Origin: Thermodesulfobacteriota bacterium
GTDB lineage: Bacteria; Desulfobacterota; DSM-4660; Desulfatiglandales; Desulfatiglandaceae
Reading direction: 5' to 3'
Assembly (NCBI GenBank): GCA_028278625.1
Contig: JANQDY010000005.1
Span: forward strand, 1 to 63,060
Length of the DNA stretch: 63,060 bases
In this document: in pieces, positions 17,547 to 26,893 of the stretch
Position numbering within the stretch: the first letter of the stretch is position 1
How the letters are laid out: every line of letters begins with the position of its first letter
Program-made: the position numbers and the translations under genes
Notes under the pieces: model-generated
The model's database searches: none
Told to the model about the DNA's origin: nothing
The model's input: only the letters and a program-made list of their open reading frames with translations

Positions 17547-18887
17547 TCAAACCCTTTCTTCGTCAGTTACCTGTACCACCCGAAGGGGTTTTTCCGAATC
17601 CAGATGGAGGTCTCTTTGGGGGAAGGGGATGTCTATATTATGGGCTTTAAGCGTGTCCCAGACGTTCAGCATGACCTGGCTTGTGACATTGGCAACCCCG
17701 TTCTGGGGATCTTCGATCCAGAAGCGGAGCTGTAGATCCACCGAATTGTCGCCGAATCCCACCAGACGGCATTTGGGTCCCGGGTCGCTCAAAACCCTCC
17801 TGACCCCGTCGGCGGCCGCTTCCAACAGATCAATGGCCAGGTGAGGGTCTGCATTATAAGAAATGCCCACCGGTATTTTGATGCGGATTTTCTTGGAAGA
17901 GTAAGACCAATTGATGACCTCCTGTGTGATCAAATTTTCGTTGGGGATGAGGATCTCTTTTTCATCCCGGGTGATCATGGATACATAGCGCCCTCCCATG
18001 TGCTTAATCCATCCGAACATATCCTCCACTTGTATCACGTCCCCCGGTTTGATGGATTTGTCCGATAGGAGAATAATGCCACTCACGAAATTGCCCACAA
18101 TCTTTTGCAGCCCGAATCCCACTCCCACGCCCACGGCACCGCCGAAGAAGGCCAGGGCCGACAGATCGATTCCCACGCTGTTCAATGCCACCAGCGTGAC
18201 CATGAAGATCATGGCGATGTTGAGGCTTTTGGTGATCATCAGCCGCGCGGAAGGGGTCAGCTCGGAAACGCCGGAGAGTTTCTTCTCCAGTTTTCCGCCG
18301 ATCCATCGAACGCTTTTCAAAAGAATGAACAGAATCAGAGCGGCTTTGATGATCGTCAGCAGGTTCAGCTTGACCTGTCCCACGGTGAAACCGATGCTTT
18401 CCAAAAGCGACAGTGTTTCATCCAGAACACCGATGATATTGAGCGCGGCCAGGAGCCAGCAAGCCAATGCAATCATCTTGGACCAGAAGCGGTCCAGAAT
18501 GAGGGAGGTGAGCAGTTGAATGACGATCCAGGTGATGGTGAGATTCAGCACCAGTTCCATCAGAAGGGTTCTGTATCCTATGCCTTCTACTGCCCGGGTG
18601 CAGAGCCAGATCACGAAAACGGTGAAAATGAGTGGCAGGAGTGCGATGAACCGGGTGAGAAAACCGGTGGCGTGTCTGCTTCTTAAAGTTGATTCCTTTG
18701 TCCGGGCATTGATGATCCTTCGAATCCAGCGGCCCAGAAGGCTTCCCAGAATCCAGGCCCCCAGAAGAACCGCTATCTGGACCAGCAAGTGGACCAGGTT
18801 GTCCCAGACGAAAAGATTGCTTGCAATCCAGTCCTTAAGCAGGAAGAGTTTTTCTTTTAGTGCATCGAGGGTGAAATAAGAGGTCAT
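17547..18887 (-). CDS. MscS-family mechanosensitive channel
   Basis: 446 aa. Several membrane helices precede the MscS pore region, seen as Gly/Ala-rich FFGGAVGVGVGFGLQKIVGNFVSG. The beta domain follows (GDVIQVEDMFGWIKHMG, IPNENLI), then the C-terminal alpha/beta part. It is longer than E. coli MscS (286 aa) because of extra N-terminal helices. Such channels release solutes at osmotic downshock. It is the last gene of a tightly spaced minus-strand operon with two ThDP enzymes and may protect against osmolyte build-up, or may simply share transcription. Confidence 0.9.
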   Translation of the reverse strand: MTSYFTLDALKEKLFLLKDWIASNLFVWDNLVHLLVQIAVLLGAWILGSLLGRWIRRIINARTKESTLRSRHATGFLTRFIALLPLIFTVFVIWLCTRAVEGIGYRTLLMELVLNLTITWIVIQLLTSLILDRFWSKMIALACWLLAALNIIGVLDETLSLLESIGFTVGQVKLNLLTIIKAALILFILLKSVRWIGGKLEKKLSGVSELTPSARLMITKSLNIAMIFMVTLVALNSVGIDLSALAFFGGAVGVGVGFGLQKIVGNFVSGIILLSDKSIKPGDVIQVEDMFGWIKHMGGRYVSMITRDEKEILIPNENLITQEVINWSYSSKKIRIKIPVGISYNADPHLAIDLLEAAADGVRRVLSDPGPKCRLVGFGDNSVDLQLRFWIEDPQNGVANVTSQVMLNVWDTLKAHNIDIPFPQRDLHLDSEKPLRVVQVTDEERV

Positions 18888-18902
18888 GACCTTTTGATCA
18901 TA

Positions 18903-20648
18903 TCAGTTGATTGCCGTTAGAACGGATTGGTGTTTTTCCGGATCCACGTCCACATGTATCACCGTGCATTTCCGTGACGAAATGGCCCGTTTGAGCGCTA
19001 TTTTAAGGCCTGCGGGATCGGAGACCCGCTCGCCGGATGCGCCCATGGCACGGGCGACCAGATCAAATCGGGTATTCCAGTGGTACGGCTCATGCCCTTG
19101 GGAATGGGAAATCCCTTCACGTGTGTGCGAAAGAGAAAAAGGGTCCGGGGCAAAAGGTGTCGTCCCGTTGTCGCACAGCACCACAAAGATGACCGGTAAA
19201 TCCGTGCGGATGCTGGTTTCGATCTCTCTCTGGTTCAAATTCATGGCACCGTCCCCCATGACCGCGTAGACCTGCCGGTCCGGATAAGCGGCCTTGGCAC
19301 CGATGGCATAGGGTGAACCGGACCCCACATATCCCATCTTGGATGCTGAAAGAACGGTATTGGGAACGCGAATCTCATGGAAATAGTGGGCCCAGGCCGC
19401 GGTTCGGCCCCCGTCGATGATCATGATGGCGTCATTGTCGAATACCTCCCGGCAGATGCTGGGGATCCGGGCCGGATGGATTGGTATGTTTTTGTCATCC
19501 AATGCCTTGTCCATTTTTATTCGCAAGGTGTCGCATCGCTTTTTGTAGTCCGATATGCGCTTTAGGCGTCCTCCATGATCAGGAACTTTCTGAATCCTTT
19601 TGAGGAGACGGATCAGGCCTAAAAGAAAGGATTTCACATCTGAATGAACCGCCAGATCCACATTTCCCCCAACACCCAGCGCCAAAGGATCCAAATCAAC
19701 TTGAATGAACTTCCGGGAAGGAGCGGACGCGGGGCTGGATGATCCGGTCCAGCCGTCGTTTTCTCCCATTCTGGAGCCAAGGACCATCACCACGTCGGCA
19801 TCGGCACGGAGCCGGGACACCACGTCCCCGTAAATCACGGGAATAACCTCCTTTCGGCGTTCGTCAACGGCGGCTCTGGCGCTCCAACTGGTGGAGACGG
19901 GTGAGGAGAGCAGGGCGGCGACCTCTTGAAGCGCCAGAGACGCGTTTCCGTGAATCACACCGCTTCCCGCATGAATCAGGGGCAATTCCGCCGCCAAAAA
20001 CATTTCCGCCGCAGTTTCAACCTGAGATTCCGAGGGCGGCAGCGGTTCAAAGGTCTGATAGCTTTCAGGTGGGCGAAACCATAATGGGTCGAGGGCATAA
20101 TCGGTGCTCATGATGTTTTCGGGGATGTCAATATGCACCACCCCCGGCCGGCCCAAACGCGCTTCACGCAAGGCGGTTTGAACCATCTCTGCGATCCTGG
20201 CGTGAGAAGTGACATTGCAGGACCATTTGGTAACGGGCCTTGTGGTTTCCACCTGGGGAAAGTACTGGAATGTGCCGCCCCTGTCCGGATAGCTGATCCC
20301 TTCACGCCGGGTGCTGGTAATCAAGAGAATGCGATTCCCTTCGGCATGCTCAAGCGCCACCCCTGCCAGAACGTTGGCCACCCCTGGTCCGTTGCTGGCA
20401 ATGCAAACGCCCGGTTTTCCGGTGAGCCGCGCATAGGCGCCGGCCATGTGGACGGCGTTGGATTCGTGCCTCGGGGTGATCAGGCGGATGCCGTTGGGTT
20501 TGAGGGTGGAATAGAGTCCGAAATAGGAGCCGTCAATGATGCCGAAGACCGTATCAACACCTTCAGCCGCGAGGATCCGGGATACGATCCCGCCTCCCTT
20601 GATGGTCTCGCTCTTGGCGGAACCAACTGATATTTTGGGTATTTTCAT
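18903..20648 (-). CDS. ThDP-dependent acetolactate-synthase-like enzyme 1
   Basis: 581 aa with the three-domain pyruvate-oxidase fold. The catalytic Glu that activates ThDP is present in PRHESNAVHMAGAYAR near residue 63. The cofactor motif GDGAMNLNQREIE ends in CDNG, so the usual second Asn metal ligand is Asp. Reaction class (decarboxylase, ligase or lyase) cannot be told. It is homologous to the other ThDP enzyme three genes upstream, and the epimerase between them suggests one pathway acting on a sugar or keto acid. The SD AAAGGA precedes the ATG. Confidence 0.8.
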   Translation of the reverse strand: MKIPKISVGSAKSETIKGGGIVSRILAAEGVDTVFGIIDGSYFGLYSTLKPNGIRLITPRHESNAVHMAGAYARLTGKPGVCIASNGPGVANVLAGVALEHAEGNRILLITSTRREGISYPDRGGTFQYFPQVETTRPVTKWSCNVTSHARIAEMVQTALREARLGRPGVVHIDIPENIMSTDYALDPLWFRPPESYQTFEPLPPSESQVETAAEMFLAAELPLIHAGSGVIHGNASLALQEVAALLSSPVSTSWSARAAVDERRKEVIPVIYGDVVSRLRADADVVMVLGSRMGENDGWTGSSSPASAPSRKFIQVDLDPLALGVGGNVDLAVHSDVKSFLLGLIRLLKRIQKVPDHGGRLKRISDYKKRCDTLRIKMDKALDDKNIPIHPARIPSICREVFDNDAIMIIDGGRTAAWAHYFHEIRVPNTVLSASKMGYVGSGSPYAIGAKAAYPDRQVYAVMGDGAMNLNQREIETSIRTDLPVIFVVLCDNGTTPFAPDPFSLSHTREGISHSQGHEPYHWNTRFDLVARAMGASGERVSDPAGLKIALKRAISSRKCTVIHVDVDPEKHQSVLTAIN

Positions 20649-20653
20649 GATGA

Positions 20654-21859
20654 TCAGTCCTTTATCTGTTTCTTATGCTCCAAATAGAATCTGAAAACCT
20701 CTTCACTGGTCTTTAGGGGCGTATAGCCGAATTCTTCTTTCAGTTTCCGGTTGCTCAGAACGGGACGGTATTTCAGGAAAACCACCTGTTCCGGGCCATA
20801 TGGCGGCAGGTTATCGTTCAACAGGTCGAAAACAGGGGCAATGTTTTCCGGAAGAATCTGGCCGAACCGGTTCTGAGCCCTGTGAAGTTTCGACACCAGC
20901 GGGTGGAGACTTGCGGGGAGAAACCGGGTGAGCATATCCTGAACCATTTGAACGTTCATGATGACGGGGCCCACAACTTTGGGAATCGACTTTTTGATGT
21001 CCCCCTGGAACCCTCGGATTTTCTGAAAAAGCCCAAAAAGCCTCTCAAGCAGCGTGTCAGAAACCTCCACATAGGGCTTTTTCAGAATGCCGGCGATCTC
21101 TTTCATGGTGAGCGTGCCGTCGCCAGCCAGATTGAAGATGCCTGACCTGTCTTCCCTGATCCCTTTTTGGATGCAGTTCACCACGTCCTGGTCCCAGATG
21201 AAAACAAACGGGGATTCGGCGCCTTTGATCCCCAGAACGATCCTTTTATCAAAGAGGTTGGTGATCTGATTGCTGACATTTTCCCCAAGAATGGTGCCGG
21301 GCCGAAAGACAACCTGTTTCAATCCGGGATATTGGCTGCGATACTCCGCCAGCATCTCCTCCACCAGCCGTTTGTGGTAGGAATAAGGAAACTCCCTGTT
21401 CCCCCGTATGGGGTCCTCTTCCGTTAAGAGGGGTGAATTGTCGGGATAATAGCCGTATGCGGCGCCGCTGGAGGTAACGATGATTTTCGTCACCCCGTTT
21501 TCCACGCAGGCATTCAAAATATTCTGGGTACCGAGCACGTCCACCGAATACTCCAGATCCCGGGAACTCCCTTTGGGCGGCGTGACGATGGTGGCCAGAT
21601 GGACGATGGTGTCGATGGCGTGTTTTCTGATAATGTTGTGCATTTCCAAAGACCGGACATCGGCTTTGAGATAGGTGATCCCTTTTTCCCGGTTTTGGGG
21701 GGCTGGGTGCCTGATATCCGCGGCGACAACATCCTTAATGCCCCGACGGTTCGTTGCCAGCCCGCGCACCAGATGCTTTCCCAAGTATCCGGACGCACCG
21801 GTTACCAGGACGGTTTTGGCCGGTGTTGCCACCGTTTTTTTTCGGGTTTTTGCGTTCAT
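20654..21859 (-). CDS. NAD-dependent epimerase/dehydratase family protein (extended SDR)
   Basis: 401 aa. The Rossmann NAD site VTGASGYLGKHL is near residue 21, the HLATIV segment follows, and the catalytic Tyr-Lys pair is in YSYHKR. The last ~130 residues exceed the normal SDR core and have no recognised motif. It lies 30 nt after one ThDP gene and 5 nt before another, so all three are co-transcribed. Substrate may be a nucleotide sugar or another hydroxylated compound. Confidence 0.8.
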   Translation of the reverse strand: MNAKTRKKTVATPAKTVLVTGASGYLGKHLVRGLATNRRGIKDVVAADIRHPAPQNREKGITYLKADVRSLEMHNIIRKHAIDTIVHLATIVTPPKGSSRDLEYSVDVLGTQNILNACVENGVTKIIVTSSGAAYGYYPDNSPLLTEEDPIRGNREFPYSYHKRLVEEMLAEYRSQYPGLKQVVFRPGTILGENVSNQITNLFDKRIVLGIKGAESPFVFIWDQDVVNCIQKGIREDRSGIFNLAGDGTLTMKEIAGILKKPYVEVSDTLLERLFGLFQKIRGFQGDIKKSIPKVVGPVIMNVQMVQDMLTRFLPASLHPLVSKLHRAQNRFGQILPENIAPVFDLLNDNLPPYGPEQVVFLKYRPVLSNRKLKEEFGYTPLKTSEEVFRFYLEHKKQIKD

Positions 21860-21889
21860 GGTTTTCTCTCCGTTCCCTGTGGCCGTTTT

Positions 21890-23668
21890 CTAGTGACCGG
21901 GTTCCGCATGCAGATCTTTAAAATCCTTTAGGTTCGGTGCCCACATGTGTTTGACGGGGTCCACATCGATATGGATGACGGAACAGCGGTTTGAATCAAT
22001 GGCAGCCCGAATAGCACCTTCCAGTGCCTTGGGATCCGACACCCGCTGGCCGAAAGCGCCCATGGCTTCCGCCAGCTGATCAAACTTCGTCTCCCCGATG
22101 TCCGCATTGATGGATTCTTCAGGGCTCAATGTCTTGAGTATGAGGGTCTTGATGGGCTTAAGGGTGAAAAGCTGGTTCATTTTGACCATGCCCCACTGCT
22201 TGTCACAGAGAACCAGGTATATGACCGGCAAATGGTACCTCACGGCGGTTTCGATTTCCTGTTGATGGAATCCCATGGCCCCATCCCCGATGATGCAGTA
22301 AACCTGACGGTCAGGGTTGGCCGCTTTGGCGCCCAGGGCCTGGGAAACGCCGGCACCCAGGTGACCCATCTTGGGGGTTCCCACAATGGTGTTGGGTGCT
22401 TTCACCTGATGAAAGAAAAGCCCCCAGATGGAGGTGTTACCGCCGTCAATGACCACGATGGCGTCATCATCAAAGACCCTCTGACAGATGTGGGGCACAT
22501 GGGCCGGTGCCATGGGGCTTCCGTTGTCGAGCAAGTGTTTGTCCAGTTGGCGTCTTCTGGCTGTGGCCCCTCTCTTGAATTCAAGGGTCTGTTTCAGACG
22601 CTCTTCCAGGTTCATATCCCTCCTGCGGGTTCGGAGCAATTGGATGAGCTCTCTCATGAAGACCTTTACGTCTCCCGTCACGGCGAGATCCACCGGTCTG
22701 TTAAAGCCGAAAACCGCGCCATCCAGATCCACCTGTATCAGTTTCTGCCGGGCCGGCGGGGACCAATAGGGGGGCTTTCCCCACCAGTCCGTTTCACCCA
22801 TGCGGCTGCCCAGGGCCAGGACCACGTCGGCTTTGTTTCTGAGTGCGTTGGTGGTGGAAAGATAGATCATGGGGATGGATTGACCGTGTCTTTCATCCAT
22901 GGCGCTTCTGCCGCCCCAGCTGGTACTGACCGGTGCTCCCAGGATTTCCGCCAATTCCATCAATTCCTGATGGGCCTTCGCATGTATGACCGCCGTTCCC
23001 GCATGAATCATGGGGTATTTTGCGCGAACCAGCATCAGGGCAGCCTGTTCAACCAGTTCGGGAGGCGGTGTGGTGGGTTCCGTCGACCGGTAGGTTCCCG
23101 GGGGTTGCATCAATGCGCTCTCAAAAGGCGATTCCGTGTTCAAAATGTCGTGGGAAATATCCACATGGACGACGCCGGGCCTTCCGGTGTAAGAGACGCG
23201 AAAGGCCGCACGCATCACCCCGGGGATTTCTTCTATGGTGCCGGCCGTGCCGTTCCATTTGGTGATGGGCCGGGTCACCGGAAGCTGTGGAAGATACCGG
23301 TAGGCGCGCATGGTAGCGAGATTTGCATCGCATCCGTGGATGGCGCTCGAAACCAAGAGGACGCGATGCCCCTCGGCGTTTTCCACGGCAATGCCGCTTA
23401 GGGCGTTGGCCAGTCCGGGTCCTTTGCCTGCGATGCATACCCCCAGTTTCCCCCTGGTCCTTGCGTATGCACCGGCCATGTGCATGGCGTTGGTATCGTG
23501 GGTCGGTGTAATCAATCGGATTCCTTCAGATTGTAAAGCGGCGCACAAGGGGGCAAGGGAACCGTCCGGGTTTCCGAATACGGTTTCCACCCCTTCCGCC
23601 ACAAGCATTTTGGAGATGATCCCGGCTCCGTTGATGCGCGCCTTGTCATCGGATTGAGATACGGTCAT
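21890..23668 (-). CDS. ThDP-dependent acetolactate-synthase-like enzyme 2, catalytic Glu replaced by Asp
   Basis: 592 aa from the ATG at 23668 (AGGAG upstream). It aligns with its neighbour along the whole length. Where ThDP enzymes have Glu (RHE..AxHMA), this one reads THDTNAMHMAGAYAR, so Asp takes the place of the proton-relay Glu. The cofactor motif GDGAMGFHQQEIE ends in CDKQWGMV, with Asp at the metal-ligand Asn position. The GMV ending resembles acetohydroxyacid synthases. First gene of the minus-strand operon. Activity may be altered; substrate unknown. Confidence 0.78.
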   Translation of the reverse strand: MTVSQSDDKARINGAGIISKMLVAEGVETVFGNPDGSLAPLCAALQSEGIRLITPTHDTNAMHMAGAYARTRGKLGVCIAGKGPGLANALSGIAVENAEGHRVLLVSSAIHGCDANLATMRAYRYLPQLPVTRPITKWNGTAGTIEEIPGVMRAAFRVSYTGRPGVVHVDISHDILNTESPFESALMQPPGTYRSTEPTTPPPELVEQAALMLVRAKYPMIHAGTAVIHAKAHQELMELAEILGAPVSTSWGGRSAMDERHGQSIPMIYLSTTNALRNKADVVLALGSRMGETDWWGKPPYWSPPARQKLIQVDLDGAVFGFNRPVDLAVTGDVKVFMRELIQLLRTRRRDMNLEERLKQTLEFKRGATARRRQLDKHLLDNGSPMAPAHVPHICQRVFDDDAIVVIDGGNTSIWGLFFHQVKAPNTIVGTPKMGHLGAGVSQALGAKAANPDRQVYCIIGDGAMGFHQQEIETAVRYHLPVIYLVLCDKQWGMVKMNQLFTLKPIKTLILKTLSPEESINADIGETKFDQLAEAMGAFGQRVSDPKALEGAIRAAIDSNRCSVIHIDVDPVKHMWAPNLKDFKDLHAEPGH

Positions 23669-23824
23669 GGATTGCTCCTTTATACGGTTTGGAAAAAAAG
23701 TCGGATGCACCAACTTTTTACATAAAATTCTTGACAGTCACAACCCTTTTGAAGAAGCATAAACCGCAAAAAACAGGGGAACCACAAAAAAGCATCAATA
23801 TTCCGGACCCGGGGAGGGGATGAA

Positions 23825-24745
23825 ATGGATGCAGCTGCCATCGACCAGATTCGGCTCAATTTCAATCCGCAGGGGATATTTGTGATCAATGTGGCCATCG
23901 GCCTGATGATGTTTGGGGTGGCCCTGGATCTGAAGCTGGAGGATTTCAGACGGATCATCGTTTCCCCCAGAGCCCCGGGCATCGGATTGATCGCCCAGTT
24001 TGTCCTTCTTCCCGCCTTTACCTATCTGTTGACCCTGGCGTTGCGGCCCCAGGCATCCATCGCCCTGGGGATGATCCTGGTGGCCTCCTGTCCCGGTGGC
24101 AACCTTTCCAATATCATGACCTATCTGGCAAAGGGAAACTGCGCAGTATCCATCAGCATGACGGCGGTTTCCACCGCGGCGGCCATCTTTATGACGCCCT
24201 TGAATCTCTCCCTGTGGGGGAGCCTGAATCCCGATACGGCGGTGATTCTGAAGGCGGTGAGTCTGAGCCCCATGGATGTGTTTACCACCATATTTCTCAT
24301 TTTGGGGATTCCCCTGGCGGCCGGTTTAACCTTGAGCCGCTTCTTTCCGTCCCTTTCGGACAAAGTGAGAAAACCCTTCAAGATATTCTCCCTTGTGTTC
24401 TTTATCCTTATCGTTTTGGGGGCCCTTGCCGCCAACTGGGCCATTTTCATTCAGGTCATCGGCGTTGTCATGTTGATTGTTCTCCTGCACAATGCACTGG
24501 CCTTGAACCTGGGATATTGGTCCGGCCGCGTTTCCGGCCTTGCCGAAAGGGACTGTCGTGCCGTCTCCATCGAAGTGGGAATTCAGAACTCGGCCCTCGG
24601 GCTGGTACTGGTCTTCAACTTCTTCGGTGGTCTCGGTGGGATGGCCATTCTGGTGGCCTGGTGGGGCATCTGGCATATCATTGCCGGATTGATCACCGCC
24701 TTCATCTTTACCCGACGGCCGCTTCCCGCCCTTCAGGAAGGATAA
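23825..24745 (+). CDS. Bile acid:sodium symporter (BASS) family transporter
   Basis: 306 aa, about nine to ten hydrophobic segments. Family hallmarks are GVALDLKLEDFRRI in the first quarter, the CPGGNLSNIMTYLAKGN segment near residues 88-104 and EVGIQNSALG near the C-terminus, which carry the Na+ site residues. Members import organic acids such as bile acids, pyruvate or pantoate with Na+. It is divergent from the ThDP operon (156 nt between starts), so it may import that pathway's substrate. SD GGGGAGGGG before the ATG. Confidence 0.88.
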   Translation: MDAAAIDQIRLNFNPQGIFVINVAIGLMMFGVALDLKLEDFRRIIVSPRAPGIGLIAQFVLLPAFTYLLTLALRPQASIALGMILVASCPGGNLSNIMTYLAKGNCAVSISMTAVSTAAAIFMTPLNLSLWGSLNPDTAVILKAVSLSPMDVFTTIFLILGIPLAAGLTLSRFFPSLSDKVRKPFKIFSLVFFILIVLGALAANWAIFIQVIGVVMLIVLLHNALALNLGYWSGRVSGLAERDCRAVSIEVGIQNSALGLVLVFNFFGGLGGMAILVAWWGIWHIIAGLITAFIFTRRPLPALQEG

Positions 24746-24751
24746 GGACTC

Positions 24752-25606
24752 ATGACCTGTGAATCAATCCGGGCATCCTGCAAAAGTGAGGGCAAAGAAG
24801 GCCGGGGCTTTCAAGACAAAGTGGTGGTGGTAACCGGTGCGGCCAGCGGGATCGGCCTGGCCGTGTCGGAGAGATTTGCCCGGGCAGGGGCGGTTATGGG
24901 GCTGCTGGATATGGATGGGGCGGGCCTTGAGAGGGCGGAAAAGAAAATGGCCGTGGCAGGGGTCAAGTGTATGGGGTTGTTGTGCGATGTTTCCTTAAAG
25001 GAATCCTGCCACATTGCCATGGGGCGGATCATCCATCGATTCGGAGGGATCGATGTTCTGGTGAACAATGCAGGGATCACCCAGCGGAGTGCTTTTGTGG
25101 ATACGGACCTTCAGGTCTTTGAAAGGGTGATGGCAATTAACTTTTTCGGATCCCTCTATTGCACCAAGGCGGCCATTCACAGTTTGATCGCACGAAGGGG
25201 ATTGATCATCATCAACGAGAGCATCGCCGGTATTGCCCCGCTCTTGGGCCGATCCGGCTACAGCGCCAGCAAGCACGCCCTTCACGGCCTTTTCACGACC
25301 CTCCGGACCGAGATCCGGGAGACGGGCACCCATGTCATGATCGTTTGTCCCGGGTTTGTTGAGACCAACCTGCAGACAAGGGCCCTGGGTGGAGACGGAA
25401 GTGTGACGGATCACCCCCAGTCCAGGGTGGGGGGGCAGCAGACCCCTGAACAGGTGGCGGATATTATTTACAGGGGGGCCCTCAAACGAAAGGACTTGCT
25501 GGTGCTGACGCCGGTGGGAAAAATCACCTGGTGGATGAGCCGGCTTCTGCCGGCCCTCTACGAGCGAATTATGGCGAAGCAGCTAAAATCGGAGCTTCAG
25601 CGCTGA
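24752..25606 (+). CDS. Short-chain dehydrogenase/reductase
   Basis: 284 aa classical SDR. The cofactor site VTGAASGIGLAV starts near residue 27, then NNAG, the catalytic Ser in INESIAG and the YSASKHAL Tyr-Lys motif. Its last 80 residues resemble those of membrane-associated SDRs. It starts 6 nt after the transporter gene, so the two are one operon. It should oxidise or reduce a hydroxy/keto group with NAD(P); substrate unknown. Confidence 0.85.
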   Translation: MTCESIRASCKSEGKEGRGFQDKVVVVTGAASGIGLAVSERFARAGAVMGLLDMDGAGLERAEKKMAVAGVKCMGLLCDVSLKESCHIAMGRIIHRFGGIDVLVNNAGITQRSAFVDTDLQVFERVMAINFFGSLYCTKAAIHSLIARRGLIIINESIAGIAPLLGRSGYSASKHALHGLFTTLRTEIRETGTHVMIVCPGFVETNLQTRALGGDGSVTDHPQSRVGGQQTPEQVADIIYRGALKRKDLLVLTPVGKITWWMSRLLPALYERIMAKQLKSELQR

Positions 25607-25624
25607 ACAATCTGGGAGATTGAC

Positions 25625-25966
25625 ATGAGCAAGTACATGCAGATCGACATTTCCGTGATCCCCTTTTTTGAAGTCCCCTTTGAAAAGGCATTTCCCCACC
25701 TGGTTGAGACGTTCAGGCGGCTCGGCTATGGGGAAGTGCTTCTGAAGGAGCCGTCATTTTATAAGCTCATCGATACCCTGGCGACCCTTTATGATCATCC
25801 TGACACCCCAAGTGATATCAAAGAGCGCCTGGGTCCCTTTGTTGACAAACTGCACCACCTGAAAGCCCGGGCCAGGGAGCATCTGCTGGCCCGCCGTCTG
25901 GATGAGCTGGATCGATCCCTTTATGAGATTGAAGACCAGTTTGAAGATCTGGAGGGTGTGCTTTAG
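25625..25966 (+). CDS. Conserved hypothetical protein
   Basis: 113 aa, soluble and mainly helical by composition, with heptad-like Leu spacing in the last 50 residues (LHHLKARAREHLLARRLDEL) suggesting a coiled coil. No enzyme motif is seen. SD GGGAG lies just upstream, and it follows the SDR by 18 nt, so it is probably the last gene of that operon. Confidence 0.6.
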   Translation: MSKYMQIDISVIPFFEVPFEKAFPHLVETFRRLGYGEVLLKEPSFYKLIDTLATLYDHPDTPSDIKERLGPFVDKLHHLKARAREHLLARRLDELDRSLYEIEDQFEDLEGVL

Positions 25967-25970
25967 GGCG

Positions 25971-26696
25971 CTAGATGTCAAAGGGAACTGGCCTGTTCAG
26001 CCGAATGCCCTCTAAATCGATGCTTACATCATAGACAAGCACTTCAACGCCCCTTTTTACGGCTTTTCTCAATTCCTTGCCGTAAGCCGGGTCGATGTGG
26101 TCCGCCGGTGCAAAGCGAACCGCATCCATCCGTTGTATCAGATAGACCATTACCGAGCGATGGCCTTTCTCCACCTGGTTCTGAAGGGCGATGAGATGCT
26201 TCAATCCGCGGGAGGTAACGGCATCGGGAAAACAGGCGAGGCCTTCCGATACCAGGGTGCAGTTCTTGACTTCCACAAAGCAGCGCGCCCCATCCCTTAT
26301 AAGCAAGAGGTCGATGCGGGAATTTCCATCGTATTTTACTTCCCTTCTGACCGTTTCATAGCCACGCAGCCCCGGAATTTCACCCGCAAGAACCGCGGCT
26401 TCCGTCAGCCTGTTGGGCACCATGGTGTTGACACCCACCAAAGACGTCCCCATGTCGATGATTTCCCAGGTGTATTTGAGACGTCTGGATGGTTTGTTTT
26501 GCCTGCTGAGATAGACGGTTTTTCCCGGTTCGGAACAGGCTTTCATGCTGCCGGAGTTGGGGCAGTGGGCCGTGACCAAGTGGTGGTTTCGAAGTTTCAC
26601 GTCGGCCATAAACCGTTTATAGCGTCTGACCAGTGTCCCTTCCACCAATGGGGGCCATTTTAGGATGGGATTTGCGGTTTCCTCAATCCGGTGCAT
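25971..26696 (-). CDS. sfsA: SfsA family protein (sugar fermentation stimulation protein homologue)
   Basis: 241 aa, the usual SfsA length. The recognisable parts are HCPNSGSM near residue 44, the middle DGNSRIDLLL, CFVEVKNCTL and FPDAVTSRGLKHL. The VEVKN segment belongs to the PD-(D/E)XK nuclease-like fold of SfsA. SfsA was named for effects on maltose genes in E. coli, and its true biochemical role is unclear. Convergent with the previous gene, 4 nt apart. Confidence 0.93.
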   Translation of the reverse strand: MHRIEETANPILKWPPLVEGTLVRRYKRFMADVKLRNHHLVTAHCPNSGSMKACSEPGKTVYLSRQNKPSRRLKYTWEIIDMGTSLVGVNTMVPNRLTEAAVLAGEIPGLRGYETVRREVKYDGNSRIDLLLIRDGARCFVEVKNCTLVSEGLACFPDAVTSRGLKHLIALQNQVEKGHRSVMVYLIQRMDAVRFAPADHIDPAYGKELRKAVKRGVEVLVYDVSIDLEGIRLNRPVPFDI

Positions 26697-26787
26697 GAAG
26701 ACGGTTTCTCCTTTTTAGGGGTCTCTCTACCACACCGGACCCCCTATGGTAAAGGTCTCATTCTTTTCAGGTCGTGAAATTCGTGAT

Positions 26788-26815
26788 TGACAAAAAAGCT
26801 TGCATATCTATATCC
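26788..26815 (+). promoter_or_regulatory. Candidate sigma-70 promoter
   Basis: TTGACA at 26788-26793, 16-nt spacer, TATATC at 26810-26815. It lies about 80 nt before the GTG of the 762-aa gene and inside the 197-nt gap after divergent sfsA. The -10 match is only partial. Confidence 0.4.
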
Positions 26816-26893
26816 TAAAAAGTTACAGGTAGTTGCTCGGAAATCCGCTATTGCTCAAATTGGTGTGAAGCTTCAAGTTTTTGGAGAGATCCT

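Noticed and set aside
22232..23401. 389-aa plus-strand reading frame
   Set aside because: Antisense to ThDP enzyme 2; composition is that of a reversed coding strand.
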